Positions 35,746-46,965 of a stretch of DNA of 64,000 nucleotides are shown one piece after another (position 1 is the first letter of the stretch; every line of letters begins with the position of its first letter). The notes under the pieces are model-generated. The model was not told where the DNA came from. It worked only from the letters and a program-made list of their open reading frames with translations, and ran no database searches. The translations under genes were made by a program, and so were the position numbers. The stretch is from Phocoena phocoena (Eukaryota; Chordata; Mammalia; Artiodactyla; Phocoenidae), in contig NC_089232.1 in assembly GCF_963924675.1 (NCBI RefSeq), forward strand, positions 41,146,022-41,210,021, read 5' to 3'.

Positions 35746-36045
35746 ACTATACTCTATAATTAACTCTTCCATGTTCCTAGGAATTATATGGATCTCTCTA
35801 CCAAAAATCAGTCTTTCCATTTAAATCTTCGCCTACTAAAGCAAGGGTGATCTCCAATGACCCACAAGAAAAAAAAAGAATTTCCTACCAGAAAAAAAGA
35901 GAAGATGCTCAACTGCTTATGAAAAATCAAACCTGGATAGTCTGAGTTGCATTAAATAGCATAAGCACATTACTGATTCATGCCAGGAACAGTCCTGTAC
36001 TATGAAGAAAATATTAATATGATGAAAGCCTAGCCCATGAACTAC

Positions 36046-36134
36046 CTGGAGAATATCTGTCAGCCGTAAGTGTTTCCGCACAGTAACAGGAATCACTACT
36101 TCATAGGTAGTGATGTGCCTTCCATACTCCTCCA
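36046..36134 (-). pseudogene. Candidate exon resembling an ADAM/ADAMTS prodomain start
   Basis: On the minus strand 'gggtcccag' forms a possible AG acceptor at 36136-36135 and 'ctccaggtagttc' a GT donor at 36045-36044. The 89-nt segment between them is 2 nt plus 29 open codons. The translation contains E-E-Y-G-R-H-I-T-T-Y-E-V-V-I-P-V-T-V. The Y-E-V-V-x-P pattern near the start of a short second exon is typical of the propeptides of ADAM/ADAMTS metalloproteases. The acceptor lacks a good pyrimidine tract. I found no neighbouring protease exon and no catalytic HExxH segment in the window. It could be a lone exon of a large gene on the minus strand, an exon relic, or chance resemblance. Pseudogene is used only because no gene model can be built. 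Confidence 0.25.
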
Positions 36135-36595
36135 CTGGGACCCACCCAAATAATCACCTCCACCGTCATCAACAGCTAACTTTGGTGTGTCTTCTATAGG
36201 AAGCATCAACTAAGTGCCAGGAATTGATAGTCTTCATTTATAGCCCAGCTCTAAAATGGAGCTACCCACTTTCTTCCCAGAGAGAGAGGAGAATGACTTC
36301 GTCAAGGAGTACTACTTCACGCTAGAAGATGATGCCATGGTATCTCTAGGGAAACTCATCCTGTAGTCTTCTGATCATACCATCAATATCTCTAACCCAT
36401 GGGCTACATTTTGATCTCCATCCTTCTTGTCAACCTCGATTACTCTTTCAGGGTGCATCTGGGGAAGGCTTCTAAACCCCTAGCAAACTGGGGCTCTATT
36501 ACTCTTGAGGAATCTCATAACCAAGCCATACAACCTGCCTTATACCCCATTTTTTTCTACTCTGCCTTTCCCAGATAGTGCAGGGCAATGAAAGA
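36135..36595. other. Unique intergenic DNA, no gene seen
   Basis: No repeat recognised apart from possible L2 words near 36180-36300. Confidence 0.35.
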
Positions 36596-36599
36596 AGTA

Positions 36600-36765
36600 G
36601 TGCAAGACAGGAAATTCAGGGACTTGCGTTCCACTTCTGACATCTTAACTAATTACATGGCTTTGAGAGAGTCGCTTGATCTTTCTGGGCCTTGGTTTCC
36701 TCATCTGCAAAACGGAATCACTGAAGGAGATGAGCTCAAATGTTTCTGGCAACTGTAATATTCTG
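36600..36765 (+). repeat. MIR SINE, well preserved
   Basis: 'acttgcgttccacttctgac', 'tgggccttggtttcctcatc' and 'tgcaaaacggaatcactgaa' are a clear MIR core. Confidence 0.8.
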
Positions 36766-37094
36766 GGAACTTCTTAGAGCACAGAACTATGTCAGACAGA
36801 TGATGTCAGAGATGATGAAGCCCCTGGAAGATATGGCTTAAAATTCTCTTAAGTACAGCATCTAACAAATCTTGAGCCCCCAACAAATAATCAAATGTCA
36901 AAGGAAAGAATCCTAGCACTATTTATTGCCCTGAAAGTTGCTGTGAAATACTAATGTCAAGTACTAGTGGTGGTACTTGAATTACTGTATGTACTCAGGT
37001 AATTACTGCATGTAATTTGCAAATATGCAACAGCATGTACATTGTAATGACAAGGGTAACAATACAGTTGATAACAACTTGGGCTTGCATAAGA

Positions 37095-37300
37095 TTATTT
37101 TACTTAGAGTTTCAAAGTGTTTCACAAACATTGACTCATCTATTTTCTGAATACCAATAATGCAAAGTACAGCTGGGGACAGAAGAAGGGAGGGAGTGAA
37201 GAATATATCCACCCTTTAGAGATGGGCAATCCAGGCCTGGACAAAAGTACTGATTTCCCCTGGGTGACACAAAGCCAGAAACAGACCTGGGAACAAGGAC
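37095..37300 (-). repeat. MIR SINE fragment
   Basis: 'agagtttcaaagtgtttcac' and 'aaacattgactcatctattt' open the antisense MIR pattern. 'tgggtgacacaaagccagaa' closes it. Confidence 0.55.
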
Positions 37301-38550
37301 CCAGCCTACCCCAGCTCCACCCTCCAGTTTACAGTGTGAAGTTTATGACATGGCATTACCCAGGCACTTTAGAGTGTCAATTTGCTTTACAATTTTATAA
37401 AATATCATTTGGAAGGAGGAAGAAATTTATGCTTGTTCACTAAGAGTGCTCCTGCCTGCCCACCCTCTTGGGATAAGAGTTGGTTTCACCTGAACAGAGT
37501 TGCAAACACGACGCACACACTCAGCACTGAGAAAGCTGTGGGGTTTGTTTTTAATTTAAAGAACGGCTCTGATTTGGTACACATTTTAAGCATGCACTGC
37601 ATAATACAAATCCGCTGAATTCACTCAGACAGGAACAAGTTATGCCATCCTAATGCTGTCTAGAAACCAGATGTATAGTTAGTTTTCTTTCTCTTTCCTT
37701 TTCTTTTCTCCTGCTGCACAAAATTAGGTCCTCCGATACCAAGATTCCAGAGGCTCATTGTCTTGCAAAATATTCAGGTGCCTCAAGATGATCTACAATA
37801 ATAAACCTCCAATGCTACAGCAAAACACAGATAAAAATGTGAAAAAATATACGCATGTATTTATAAAATGAAATATAGATGCGGTGTGAGAGTGAGATCG
37901 CGAACACAAAGAGGAAACAGGTAGGAGGCAAGAAGGTAGCTTCCCTTCCAATCCTGTGAACTGAAAAATAGAATGGATGTTTATTAAAGTAGTTTACCAG
38001 ACTCCAATTTGTTCTGTGATTAAGAGGTATTGGTTGGATGAGCCTGGTGAGGGAGATCAATATACCTGTCTTCATTCTTAATGCTTCTTTAACGTCTCTT
38101 GTCTCCACGGGGCAAATGAATCACAGATGTAGAGTCGATCTTTATCCACCAGGGGGCTGCACTTCAGGAAAAAACCAACCAACCCCCAAACCCAAAAAAC
38201 AAAGATGGTTTGGACTACAGCAGATAAATCAGGTTGACCCCCAGGTCCCTCTATCCTCAAACTCCCAACGTTTGTTCAAGTGTTGTCATGTTTCTGGCCA
38301 ACAGACGTACAGTTATGACACATGGAGGACAGAGGGATTCGTGGAGAAAGTTACGCCTTGATCTTCAAATGAGATGATGGTGTGATGTACCCGACGCCCC
38401 ACTGATGTTGTTCCTCCACACCTCATCTTTCTCTACAACTCAAGCTAAGGGGAGTTCTTACATAAATCTCAGCGATGCCATCCCATCATCTGAAGCTCAT
38501 AGCAACGAGATCCACCTTCCTCTCTCCAGGTCTCCCAGGTTCAACCTCTC
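37301..38550. other. Unique intergenic DNA, no gene seen
   Basis: A short pyrimidine run lies at 37683-37710. No coding signal. Confidence 0.4.
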
Positions 38551-38552
38551 TG

Positions 38553-38772
38553 GAAGTGAGTCTTAGCCAGGGGTGGTTTTGCCCTCGAGGGCACGTGTGC
38601 AATGTCAGGAGACACTTTCGATTGTCACAACTACGGGGAGCAGTACTTCTGGTATCTAGTGGATAGAGACCAGGGATGCTGCTAAACATCTTACAGTGTA
38701 CAGGACAGCCCCCCACAACAAATAATTATCCACCTCAAAATGGGGAAAGTGCTGAGACCAAGAAGCCCCGCT
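38553..38772 (+). mobile_element. MER5A-like hAT-Charlie DNA transposon
   Basis: 'taggccaggggtggttttgc'-like start ('ttagccaggggtggttttgc'), 'gttgtcacaa'-like ('attgtcacaactacggggag'), 'gaccagggatgctgctaaac' and 'acaggacagccccccacaac' follow the MER5A consensus closely. It is a short non-autonomous element with no coding capacity. Confidence 0.85.
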
Positions 38773-39094
38773 CTATCGTGATAGGCAACACCTTGATGCA
38801 TCCACCCAAGTGGCTGGTGACATAGCTCCCTGAACTCTGGATCCTTGACCCAGAATTACTTTAACCATCTGAAATGTAGAATTCCTCCTGCTTCACAATG
38901 TCTACGTTGCATAGATCTAAGTATAGGGCCATGCTCTCTGTCACATCTTCTCAAAAAGAGTTGGAGGTGATTGACTCAGGGGACTGGGAAGGGGCTAGGA
39001 GGGTGGAAGGTTGATTTTTTGTTGTTGTTAGAAGCCTTCTGTGCCTATACTTTTAAAGTTATTTGTATGACAAAGGCTAAGCGTTCATTAAAAT

Positions 39095-39490
39095 CTGTCT
39101 CCTCTACTTCCTGGACACATAGACTACAATTCCCAGCCTCCTTTGCATTGGATGGCCATGTGACTGAGTCTTAGTCAAAAAAAAAAAAAAAGTGAGAGGA
39201 AGTAATAGTAGCATTTCTAGGTCCAGTCATAAGAATTTATCACATGATCCTTTACCCTCTCTCTTTCCCTGACTCCTGGCCATACACCAAGTTCCCAGCA
39301 AAAGAATCCAAGGCTGAAAGAGATGGTGGTTCCACCAGATCTAAGGACCCTTGGTCCCTGAGGGACCATACTGAAGACCACTTGTTAACCAGCAACACTT
39401 TCATTGGACTTTAAGTGAATCAGAAATAAAATAACCCACTGAGAGCTGGGGGTTGTTACATCTAGCATTACTCAGCCTAAATTAATACAA
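39095..39490 (+). repeat. LTR-like old repeat
   Basis: 'actacaattcccagcctcct', 'ggccatgtgactgagtctta', 'cagaaataaaataacccact' and 'ggttgttacatctagcatta' occur in an order I know from old retroviral-type LTR repeats, including the AATAAA polyadenylation word. A 15-base A run at 39178-39192 interrupts it. Family not resolved. Confidence 0.5.
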
Positions 39491-39639
39491 TAGGCATGTA
39501 TCATTCTAATTTAAAAATTATAATTCAAATACAAATAATGAAAAGTTAGTTTAAAAAATTTTGTAGAAAGCATGTTGCTGTCAAGTTTCTGTTCTAGACT
39601 TTCTATAAAACCACTGAAGGTTCTTTTTCTAAGGTAAAC

Positions 39640-39760
39640 TGACCTACATCACTTTCTACCTTTTAAGCACTTCAGTGGTTTCCTGTTGCACTTAGTGTAC
39701 TATTTTAAAATTCTCATCATGATTCACATGGCCCTTCACAATTGCAAAAGAACATAGCGT
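39640..39760 (+). repeat. L2 LINE fragment
   Basis: 'ttcagtggtttcctgttgca', 'ttctcatcatgattcacatg' and 'gcccttcacaattgc' are diverged L2 body words. Confidence 0.6.
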
Positions 39761-40194
39761 TTGAGGGAGGATAACAGGGGTGTGTTGATGAAAGGAAGAA
39801 CTCTGCCTCCCATTACAGGGGTGTAGGGCCCAGATACCCCCTTCCACCCTGCTAGCAGCTGGCGCGCAGCCTCAGACAATCTAACGCTCCTACTCAACAC
39901 TTTATATCTTAAGGAAAGCAGCCTTGAGAATGTGGACGCAATGGCACCAAATGTCCAAGACAGCAGTGGCAATGGCATGCATTATCCACTCTGTTCCTGC
40001 AATAAGGACTCATCTGTATTGCCCTGCTGCCTAACCTCTTAGATTTTTCCCATTTCTGAACTTGAACTTGGTTATTAAGTTTCCCTTTGATTCTGTGAGC
40101 AATTATAAATTTCTTTTCTGCTTTAGTTAACTAATTTTAGAATTTATTGCTTGTAAGCAAAATCCTTGAGTGAGAGAACATCTGCCCTCACCTC

Positions 40195-40325
40195 CAGGAC
40201 TATAAGTTCCATGAGGACAGGAACTGTGTCTGTTTCCTTCAACATTATATCTCTGCCTTGCTACACAGTGTCTAGTACACAGTGAAGCTGACTGAATATT
40301 TTTGAATGAATGAATGAATGAAGAA
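40195..40325 (+). repeat. L2 LINE 3' end with (GAAT)n tail
   Basis: 'taagttccatgaggacagga', 'actgtgtctgtttccttcaa' and the 'tgaatgaatgaatgaatgaa' tail are the canonical L2 3' end. Confidence 0.85.
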
Positions 40326-41569
40326 TATCGGGCAAAATTTACACATCAGCACTGACCCCCCAAGGGACCATCCTTCCACTCTAAAATCAAGGTTTAATAA
40401 AGTGGGGGGTTAGTAGTACAAAGAAGGTAGGACTGAAGTGGAGGGGAACTGACACCTGAGTGATGCGAGAGAGGAAAATGACTGGGAGAAGGCAGTGTTG
40501 ATTAAAGGTTGTGCGGAAGACTTTAACTCTATTGCCTCCTGCTGGACAGTGAGAGTAGTACAATAACTACAGCTTTCACTTAACTGCTGGCAAGTATTTC
40601 TCCTTCCCAAGTTCCCCAGCATGTGACTGCTTCCCAAACTGTGAAAGCTGAGTACTGGAGAGTCAGAAAACATAGCTTCCCATCCTGAAAAGTGATCCCA
40701 CCTCTCTATCTCAGCATCCTGGCTCTACCTACTTCAACTACTTGGCAGATTGGTTTTGAGAATCCAATAAATAATGTATTTTATAATGCTCTGTGTATGG
40801 AAAGATCACTATGTGCACAATTCACCTTGCGAATAGCAACAAAAGTCTCAAAGGAACACTTCCGCCTCTCAAGAAAGCAGTATGTCTTTCTACAAGGTAG
40901 GCTGCAAATCCAGTTGGCATTGTAATAATATGTTTTCTTCCATATGTCGAAATCAGCCATCCTTGTTAGAACTGCTACCGGAGAGTGGAAAGAAATCATT
41001 TCATGGAGGTATCACTAAAAGAAAGAGGGTTTGTACAGAATCAATGAGGAAAGGAATCCAAATGAGATTTTAGAGAATCTTTGCTTATACTTGGTAATAT
41101 GGTACAGCTGACATCAGGTTTTCCTGGGAAACTTCATACTCCCTTATTTTCCTCATTCAGGAGGAAGCCCATGAATTTTCTAATGAAGCATAATAATCAC
41201 TGCAGACAGAAGCTACTTCTGATTTAAAGTTCTCATGGAAGACAACAGAGACTTGAGCCAGCGCGGCAAATCCCGGTAATTCCCATCACAGAAGGGTAGA
41301 GTAAGCACCAGGGATGCCACTTCTTGGGGATGGAGCAAGAGGCCGGGCCATACTTTGTGATTTCAGTCTCCAGGAGGATTTTGAAGCTGCCATTGCATAT
41401 ATCAGCACACAGACTCCATCTGATGGCTTCTGCTTAAATAGGATTTGTTAAACTCTATCACTGAACACAAACTTAAAATTTGACTCCCTTCAAAATGTAA
41501 AAGTCCAAAGGGTCGAAAATATTTTGTGCAGGGTGATATTTTAAAAAAAAAATTCACAAGAGGATGACT
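40326..41569. other. Unique intergenic DNA, no gene seen
   Basis: No repeat recognised. Short frames only. Confidence 0.4.
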
Positions 41570-41574
41570 CTGTA

Positions 41575-41705
41575 AAATCTGGGTTCTAATTCTGGCTCTG
41601 TCACCAAACTAACTTGGTCAAAAAATCATAACCGGCCCGGAAGTCATTTTCGTCATCTGTAAAATGAGAGTGTTGGAATAGAATGAGTGAATTTCAAAGA
41701 CTTTC
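41575..41705 (+). repeat. MIR SINE fragment
   Basis: 'gggttctaattctggctctg', 'tcatctgtaaaatgagagtg' are MIR core words. Confidence 0.75.
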
Positions 41706-41877
41706 TAGCAGTAGACTTCTCTCCTTTAATTCTTTAATTCGTCAACATTTAATTCTTCTTAAATGTTCAGTAGATAAAACAAGCAAGAATGGGAGAACCA
41801 CTCTGCTTGGAGCACAGGGTAGACACTGTGGACAGCAGTGGACAAGCTAAGCTCAGCACTGAACGTCCTTATTAACC

Positions 41878-42007
41878 CATGCTGCTGAAAACTCTGTTTT
41901 TTGACAGGTAAACAGAGCTTTTGATACTTCTGGATTTGCCTAATGAGGTTGATCTAACCTGAGGGATTTGAACCCACTGTTTGGGGTACTCTCACAGCAG
42001 CAAGTTC
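41878..42007 (+). repeat. Copy A of an unassigned local repeat
   Basis: A 130-bp segment repeated in the same orientation at 43833-43950. Shared exact words include 'gtaaacagagcttttgatac', 'taacctgagggattt' and 'ggggtactctcacag'. Copy A has 12 extra bases ('aacccactgttt' region). I do not recognise the sequence as a known interspersed family. Confidence 0.85.
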
Positions 42008-42655
42008 AGCTCTGAGACCAAGAACTTGTTTTGTTTGCAGAGTGAGAAGGGACTGCAGGTAAATGGGGATGGAGTGAAGAGGACAGCAAAAGAGGACCAC
42101 TGGAAAGTGTGGGGAAGGCATGCTTAGTCTCGTTCACAACTGGACCTAATGTGGGCTCTGGTTGCCACTTCAGCAATTGATGGTTGGGAATCCTGGACGT
42201 TGAAGATGGACAAATGATGGTCCATCAGCAAGGATGTAGCAGGTGAGGGTCCCGATAATCAGCTGTGGCTGGCTGGGCTCTTTGATAAGAGACATCTCTG
42301 ATATCTTCAGAGACTTTAAGTCTTTGTGTGTGATTCAATGCCCACTCTAGCCCAAACTTCTGACTCTGCAGCAGGTGCTCACTGGCTGCAGGTCAGGGGT
42401 TAAGCTAGTTTAGTTAATCCCTCACACAATGGCAGAGGTGCGGTGGGGTCAGTGTGCAGGGTCAAGACAGGGAGAACCACGGTGTGTGCAGAGACCTGCC
42501 TCTTTCCATAGTTCCCACATACCTCCCCTTCGAGCATCTCTCCCTCCAAAAGAGGAGCGCACTTATCATCCTCACCAAACCATCAAAAAAGGGGAAAAAG
42601 AAGAGAAAAACCCTCCCTTCCTGAAGTGCAGAGTAAATTTGGGTGACCAAGATTT
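42008..42655. other. Unique intergenic DNA, no gene seen
   Basis: The 42429-42773 (+) open frame begins in unique DNA and runs into a SINE, so it is not a gene. Confidence 0.4.
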
Positions 42656-43055
42656 AAAACTATGTCCCTGGGGCTTCCCTGGTGGCACAGTGGTTGGGAG
42701 TCCACCTGCCAATGCAGGGGACACGGATTCGAGCCCCGGTCTGGGAAGATCCCACATGCCCCGGAGCAACTAAGCCCGTGTGCCACAGCTACTGAGCCTG
42801 CGCTCTAGAGCCCGCGAGTCACAACTACTGAGCCCGCGTGCCTCAACTACTGAACCCCGCGTGCCTAGAGCCCGTGCTCCGCAACAAAGAGAAGCCACCG
42901 CAATGAGAAGCCCAAGCACGCAATGAAGAGTGGCAGCCGCTCGCCACAACTAGAGAAAGCCTGCGCGCAGCAAGGAAGAACCAACGCAGCCCCCCCAAAA
43001 AATAAACAAAAAGTAAATAAAAAAATAAAAATAAAATAAAATAAAACTGTGTCCC
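42656..43055 (+). mobile_element. CHR-type SINE, long (CHRL/CHR-2) form, with TSD
   Basis: The body is 42669-43042 with a 13-bp target-site duplication 'aaaactatgtccc' / 'aaaactgtgtccc' (one mismatch). It carries A-box and B-box ('gattcgagccccggtc') regions, repeated 'acaactactgagcccgcgtg'-type units, and a complex (TAAA)n/(AAAAT)n tail. Fuller than the other long copy at 11372. Confidence 0.96.
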
Positions 43056-43832
43056 CAGGCTCAGTTCAAATCTGGCCAAACATGATGCTACCATTTGAAA
43101 GTTTCAACCAGCCGGAAAAAGAAGTTCTGACTTCAGAAACTCAAATGCACTGATTAAAAGTGAGTGTCACAAACACACACTCCAATATCATCAAGAGCGA
43201 GTCAGAATCCACACCCGAGTTAACAGGAAACTCGGTGGAGGAGAGTCAGAGTTGCCACTGAAACAAAAGCCCTTGCTCTGAATGCCAGCTCAGCAGGCAG
43301 CGCTGGCCTTTTCAATGGGACTCACTCTTTGATGTGTGTTTTTTAACTGCAACTTTCATGTGGTGATGGAAGAAGCTCGGAGCAAGGTGGTAGCATTATG
43401 TGAAGACCAACGCTTTCATATGCCCTTTGCCCTTCAACAGCACCAGACAGACAAAGAAGAACCACATAGCCGGGAGAAGCCTACCTGTTTTTTAAAGAAT
43501 ATCCTTGCTAGCAGAATCTAACAGGGTGAGAAGCACACTCTTCAATGGCAGAAAAAAATTTTTGGTGCGGCCACTTAGAGAGAGAGAGATTTGGCTTAAA
43601 ATAAGAGTTCACTTACAGCTTCACTTGGATCATAACCCAGATTAAAATTATCTGTGTCCAATTAGCTTAAAATAAAATAGCCCCGTGTGTGGCAAGTCTT
43701 TCACACGTTTATTTTCAGACCTGGAGCCTTGGGAAACTATACAGGTGTGTCTTATTTTGCATAATACATACATTCCTGGGAAGGCTGAGTGGAAGTGAAG
43801 CTTCATATAAGAGGCACACGCCCTTTTAAAAG
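43056..43832. other. Unique intergenic DNA, no gene seen
   Basis: A short (GA)n lies at 43577-43590. No coding signal. Confidence 0.4.
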
Positions 43833-43950
43833 CATGTCGCTGAAAATTCTTATTTTTGGACGGGTAAACAGAGCTTTTGATACTTCTGGGTTTGCCTAAT
43901 GAGATTGATTTAACCTGAGGGATTTGGGGTACTCTCACAGTAGCAAGTTC
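43833..43950 (+). repeat. Copy B of an unassigned local repeat
   Basis: Same-orientation partner of 41878-42007. It is 118 bp, lacks a 12-base piece of copy A and otherwise differs at scattered positions. Weaker similarity continues about 20 bases upstream ('acgcccttttaaaagcatg' versus 'acgtccttattaacccatg'). Similarity stops after 'gcaagttc'. Confidence 0.85.
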
Positions 43951-44829
43951 CTACAGGGACGCTTTCAAAGCTGTTCTGGGTCAGCTTACCCAAAAAGCTC
44001 ACGAGAAGGAACCAGAAAAGCACCTGATACCGTTAGGTAGGGAAAGGCAACTAGGAACTCCTCTTAGCTACTCCATGGAAACACATATTACAGGACATTT
44101 TCTAGAACTGGGATGGGGGCCGGCTGTTCTCAGGAGCCCTGAGAGAGGAAGTATTGTGTTCATCGAACAGGATGGGATGTTATTCTGGGTAACGTTTCCA
44201 CAGAGCCCACGTTCCACAGAAAGTCAAGGGTTTAGAAGGTGGTGGTCAAATGTGGTCCCCTTAGCTGGCAAGAGGGAAGTTCAGACAGAACAACGAGCCT
44301 CTCACATCCTCAGGGGGCACGGGAGCTGGACTGGGGGGGAGGTCAACCAAGTAGGAAGAAGATGAAAAAGAAGAAAAAGGAGAACAGGAGAGGAGGAAAT
44401 AAAGGAGCAGGAGTCTTCAATATATAATGGTAAAGGCTAAAGGGACACAGGACTAAACTCACGATTTCTTACAGGACTGGCTGCATATGAATTCGTTAAC
44501 AAAGTCCAGGATGTTATTATTAGGTGTCTGCCCACATTCCCTGCACTACACCCCATCTCTTGAAGCTGAACGAATGTATTTTTAGAACAAATAAAAGGAA
44601 ATACTACTTTTTAGAGAAAGCAGCAAACTGAGTCACCAAGAGGTGACTGAAAACTATATTTTTCCATTTTTTATAATGTTCAGTAAGCCATTGCTGATAT
44701 GGAGGTTTTACGAGACTCTCCAGATGTTTAGAACACAGCTCCATCCTTCTCCTGACAATAGCCTTATGCTCTACCAGCCACTATAATGGCATCAATCCCA
44801 GCACATTACAGCAGTTTTTACCATCCTCG
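43951..44829. other. Unique DNA with purine tract
   Basis: 44355-44410 is a purine-rich tract (GGAAGAAGATG type). No gene seen. Confidence 0.4.
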
Positions 44830-45240
44830 CTCTAGGAGCACTAAAGCTGGCTCCGTGCACCTTCCAGGCGTCCCCACCAGCCCCACAGTGGGAGATGACT
44901 GGACATTCTCAGCTCAGTCGTGTCCTCACGCCCAGACACCAGGTACTTTTTCATCTGGAGTGTCTTTTCCCTCCCTACAGCCTCTGGGCAATTCTGACTT
45001 CACTTGTGATACACAGCCCAGCTCTCACTTTCCCCAAGTCACTCTCACTGATCCCTCCTTCGTAAAGGGCTCCCTCCTGTACTTCCTCAGCCCCCAGAGG
45101 TTACTCTCCCCTAGCACCCATCTGGAGAAATCACAACTACCTCTTTACGTGTTCATCCCCGGCCAGTTTGAGCGCTGTGAGGGCAGGGAGTGGGCCAGCG
45201 CCTGTCACAGTGCCAGGTAGGCACTCACCTGTCATTGCTC
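44830..45240 (+). repeat. L2 LINE 3' region
   Basis: Pyrimidine-rich L2 text with 'ctcactgatccctccttcgt', 'gagcgctgtgagggcaggga' and 'cacagtgccaggtaggcact' near the end. The 45181-45227 part is clear and the upstream part weaker. The open frame at 44786-45220 lies almost entirely inside it. Confidence 0.6.
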
Positions 45241-46685
45241 AGAACGCACTGTCACAGAGGAGCTAGCAGGTGGCCTCCACCGCATCCCTTTGTTGCCCTG
45301 TCCGAGGCACCATCTGACCCAAGCTGACATGTTTTATGGTCCAAAAGCATGGAGTCCACAGCAGTATGACAGGTTTTTCCATCATTTTCACCCGTTTTAT
45401 GGGCTACACTCTGAAGAAGGTAGCTTTAAGTGTGAGAGAAAACCAGCCACTGCCCACGTAAATGAAATGTCATGTTGGCACAAGCTTTATAGTAGGTAAA
45501 GTTACACACAACTGGAGAGAGGGTTTCTTGTGCTTTGAGCAAGGGAAACTGGAGAGAGCTTCATTTCATGTTGAGTAGTAAGTATATAGACATCCAGGGA
45601 CTCACCAGTGCCCTGCAGGGTCCCCAAACTCATTACAAACCCACACAGTGAAGCTACCAGGAAAAAGTGGATATTCTCTCTCTGTTCAATGACCATCCTC
45701 TGACTAAAGGGCACTACAATCCTCAAAGCTCTTGTGTAAGCTGAAGGTAGTCAATGCCTCGTGGACAACAGATCTTTAAACTACTGGGCACCTCTGAATA
45801 GAAGTCTCCCTCAGGCCTCTATTTTTTTTTTTCTTTTCATCCCCATCCTTCATTCATGGCCTTGAGAAAGCTCTCCTTAAAGTATCCACAATGATCCTCA
45901 AGCACTTGGGATGGACTGGGCCTTTCTGGGTTAAGGGCTCAAGGTTCTAACCCTGCCCCTAGCACGGCTCCTATTCTGCCATAGCACCTCCATGGAACCC
46001 CAGGGTAGGGTGAGTACAATATCATATGTTTCTTCAGGGGACAAGGGGTGCTAACTACCCAAAAGTACACTGCCTACTCAGGACATACTGTGCATTCTGA
46101 AGACGTGTGAGTGCCCTTCTGGCGTCGTGAAGAAGGTAAAAGCAAGGAAGTGGATTCAATGGACAAACAACGTCCTACTTCAGATTTGGCTACTACATTG
46201 TCTTCAGTGAAGTGTTTTTAATGTTCTTGAAGCTTGCAAATAATGAAAAGGGTATTCCCCCATTGAAATCCGAGTAAATATGCTGTAATTGGTTTAGAGT
46301 GCCTTTAATACTAGTGTTCTCACATTTTAAAACTCTTTTCTTCCAAGTTTCAATAACATGTTCTTGAAAGATATAGTCTCTAAGTAATTCTTTGTCCTCA
46401 AGAAAACACTCAAATCACTTTTCCAAACTGATGGTCTGGCATCCTTCCAGAACTGATTTAGAAGTTATGGCTCACACCCCACGTCTGAGTCTTCTAACCT
46501 TGGCATATTCCTTAGTCCCAGGAATAGGGTTGGCAGTTGGGAAGGAAGGCTATAAAAAGAGAGAGCTGCTTGTATCTAGCTCTGTTTAGCAAATTTTGCT
46601 TTCATGAAAATCCTAGAGAGTCGAAAAGGCATTGCCAAGATACCTACAAGATTTCACTAACCTGTCAGACCATTCCTTGTGCCAT
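45241..46685. other. Unique intergenic DNA, no gene seen
   Basis: No repeat or coding signal recognised. Confidence 0.4.
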
Positions 46686-46689
46686 CACA

Positions 46690-46965
46690 CTCAAAACAAT
46701 TAAAATTTGTATAGCGCTTTATAGTTTGCGAACACTTTCATATTCATTATCTTATTTGATCAATATAATAATCTGGAAAACATGCAGAGTGCATAGTATT
46801 ACCCCCACTTGATAGGTAAAGATACTGAGGCTTAGAGGAAGTTATGTTCAAGACTACCCAGCTAATTAATGCCTGAGCTGAGGAAGAAACTCGGTCTCTA
46901 GGCAGCCTGTTTGGTTCTCTTTCCACTGTACCATGCTGCCTCCTGAGAAGCCTTTGGCTCCAGAC
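46690..46965 (-). repeat. MIR SINE, nearly complete
   Basis: 'tgtatagcgctttatagttt', 'aaagatactgaggcttagag' and 'tttccactgtaccatgctgc' cover antisense MIR from tail to head. It is the longest MIR in the window. Confidence 0.85.

Noticed and set aside
44786..45220. 144-residue plus-strand open frame
   Set aside because: It lies almost entirely in an L2 3' region.
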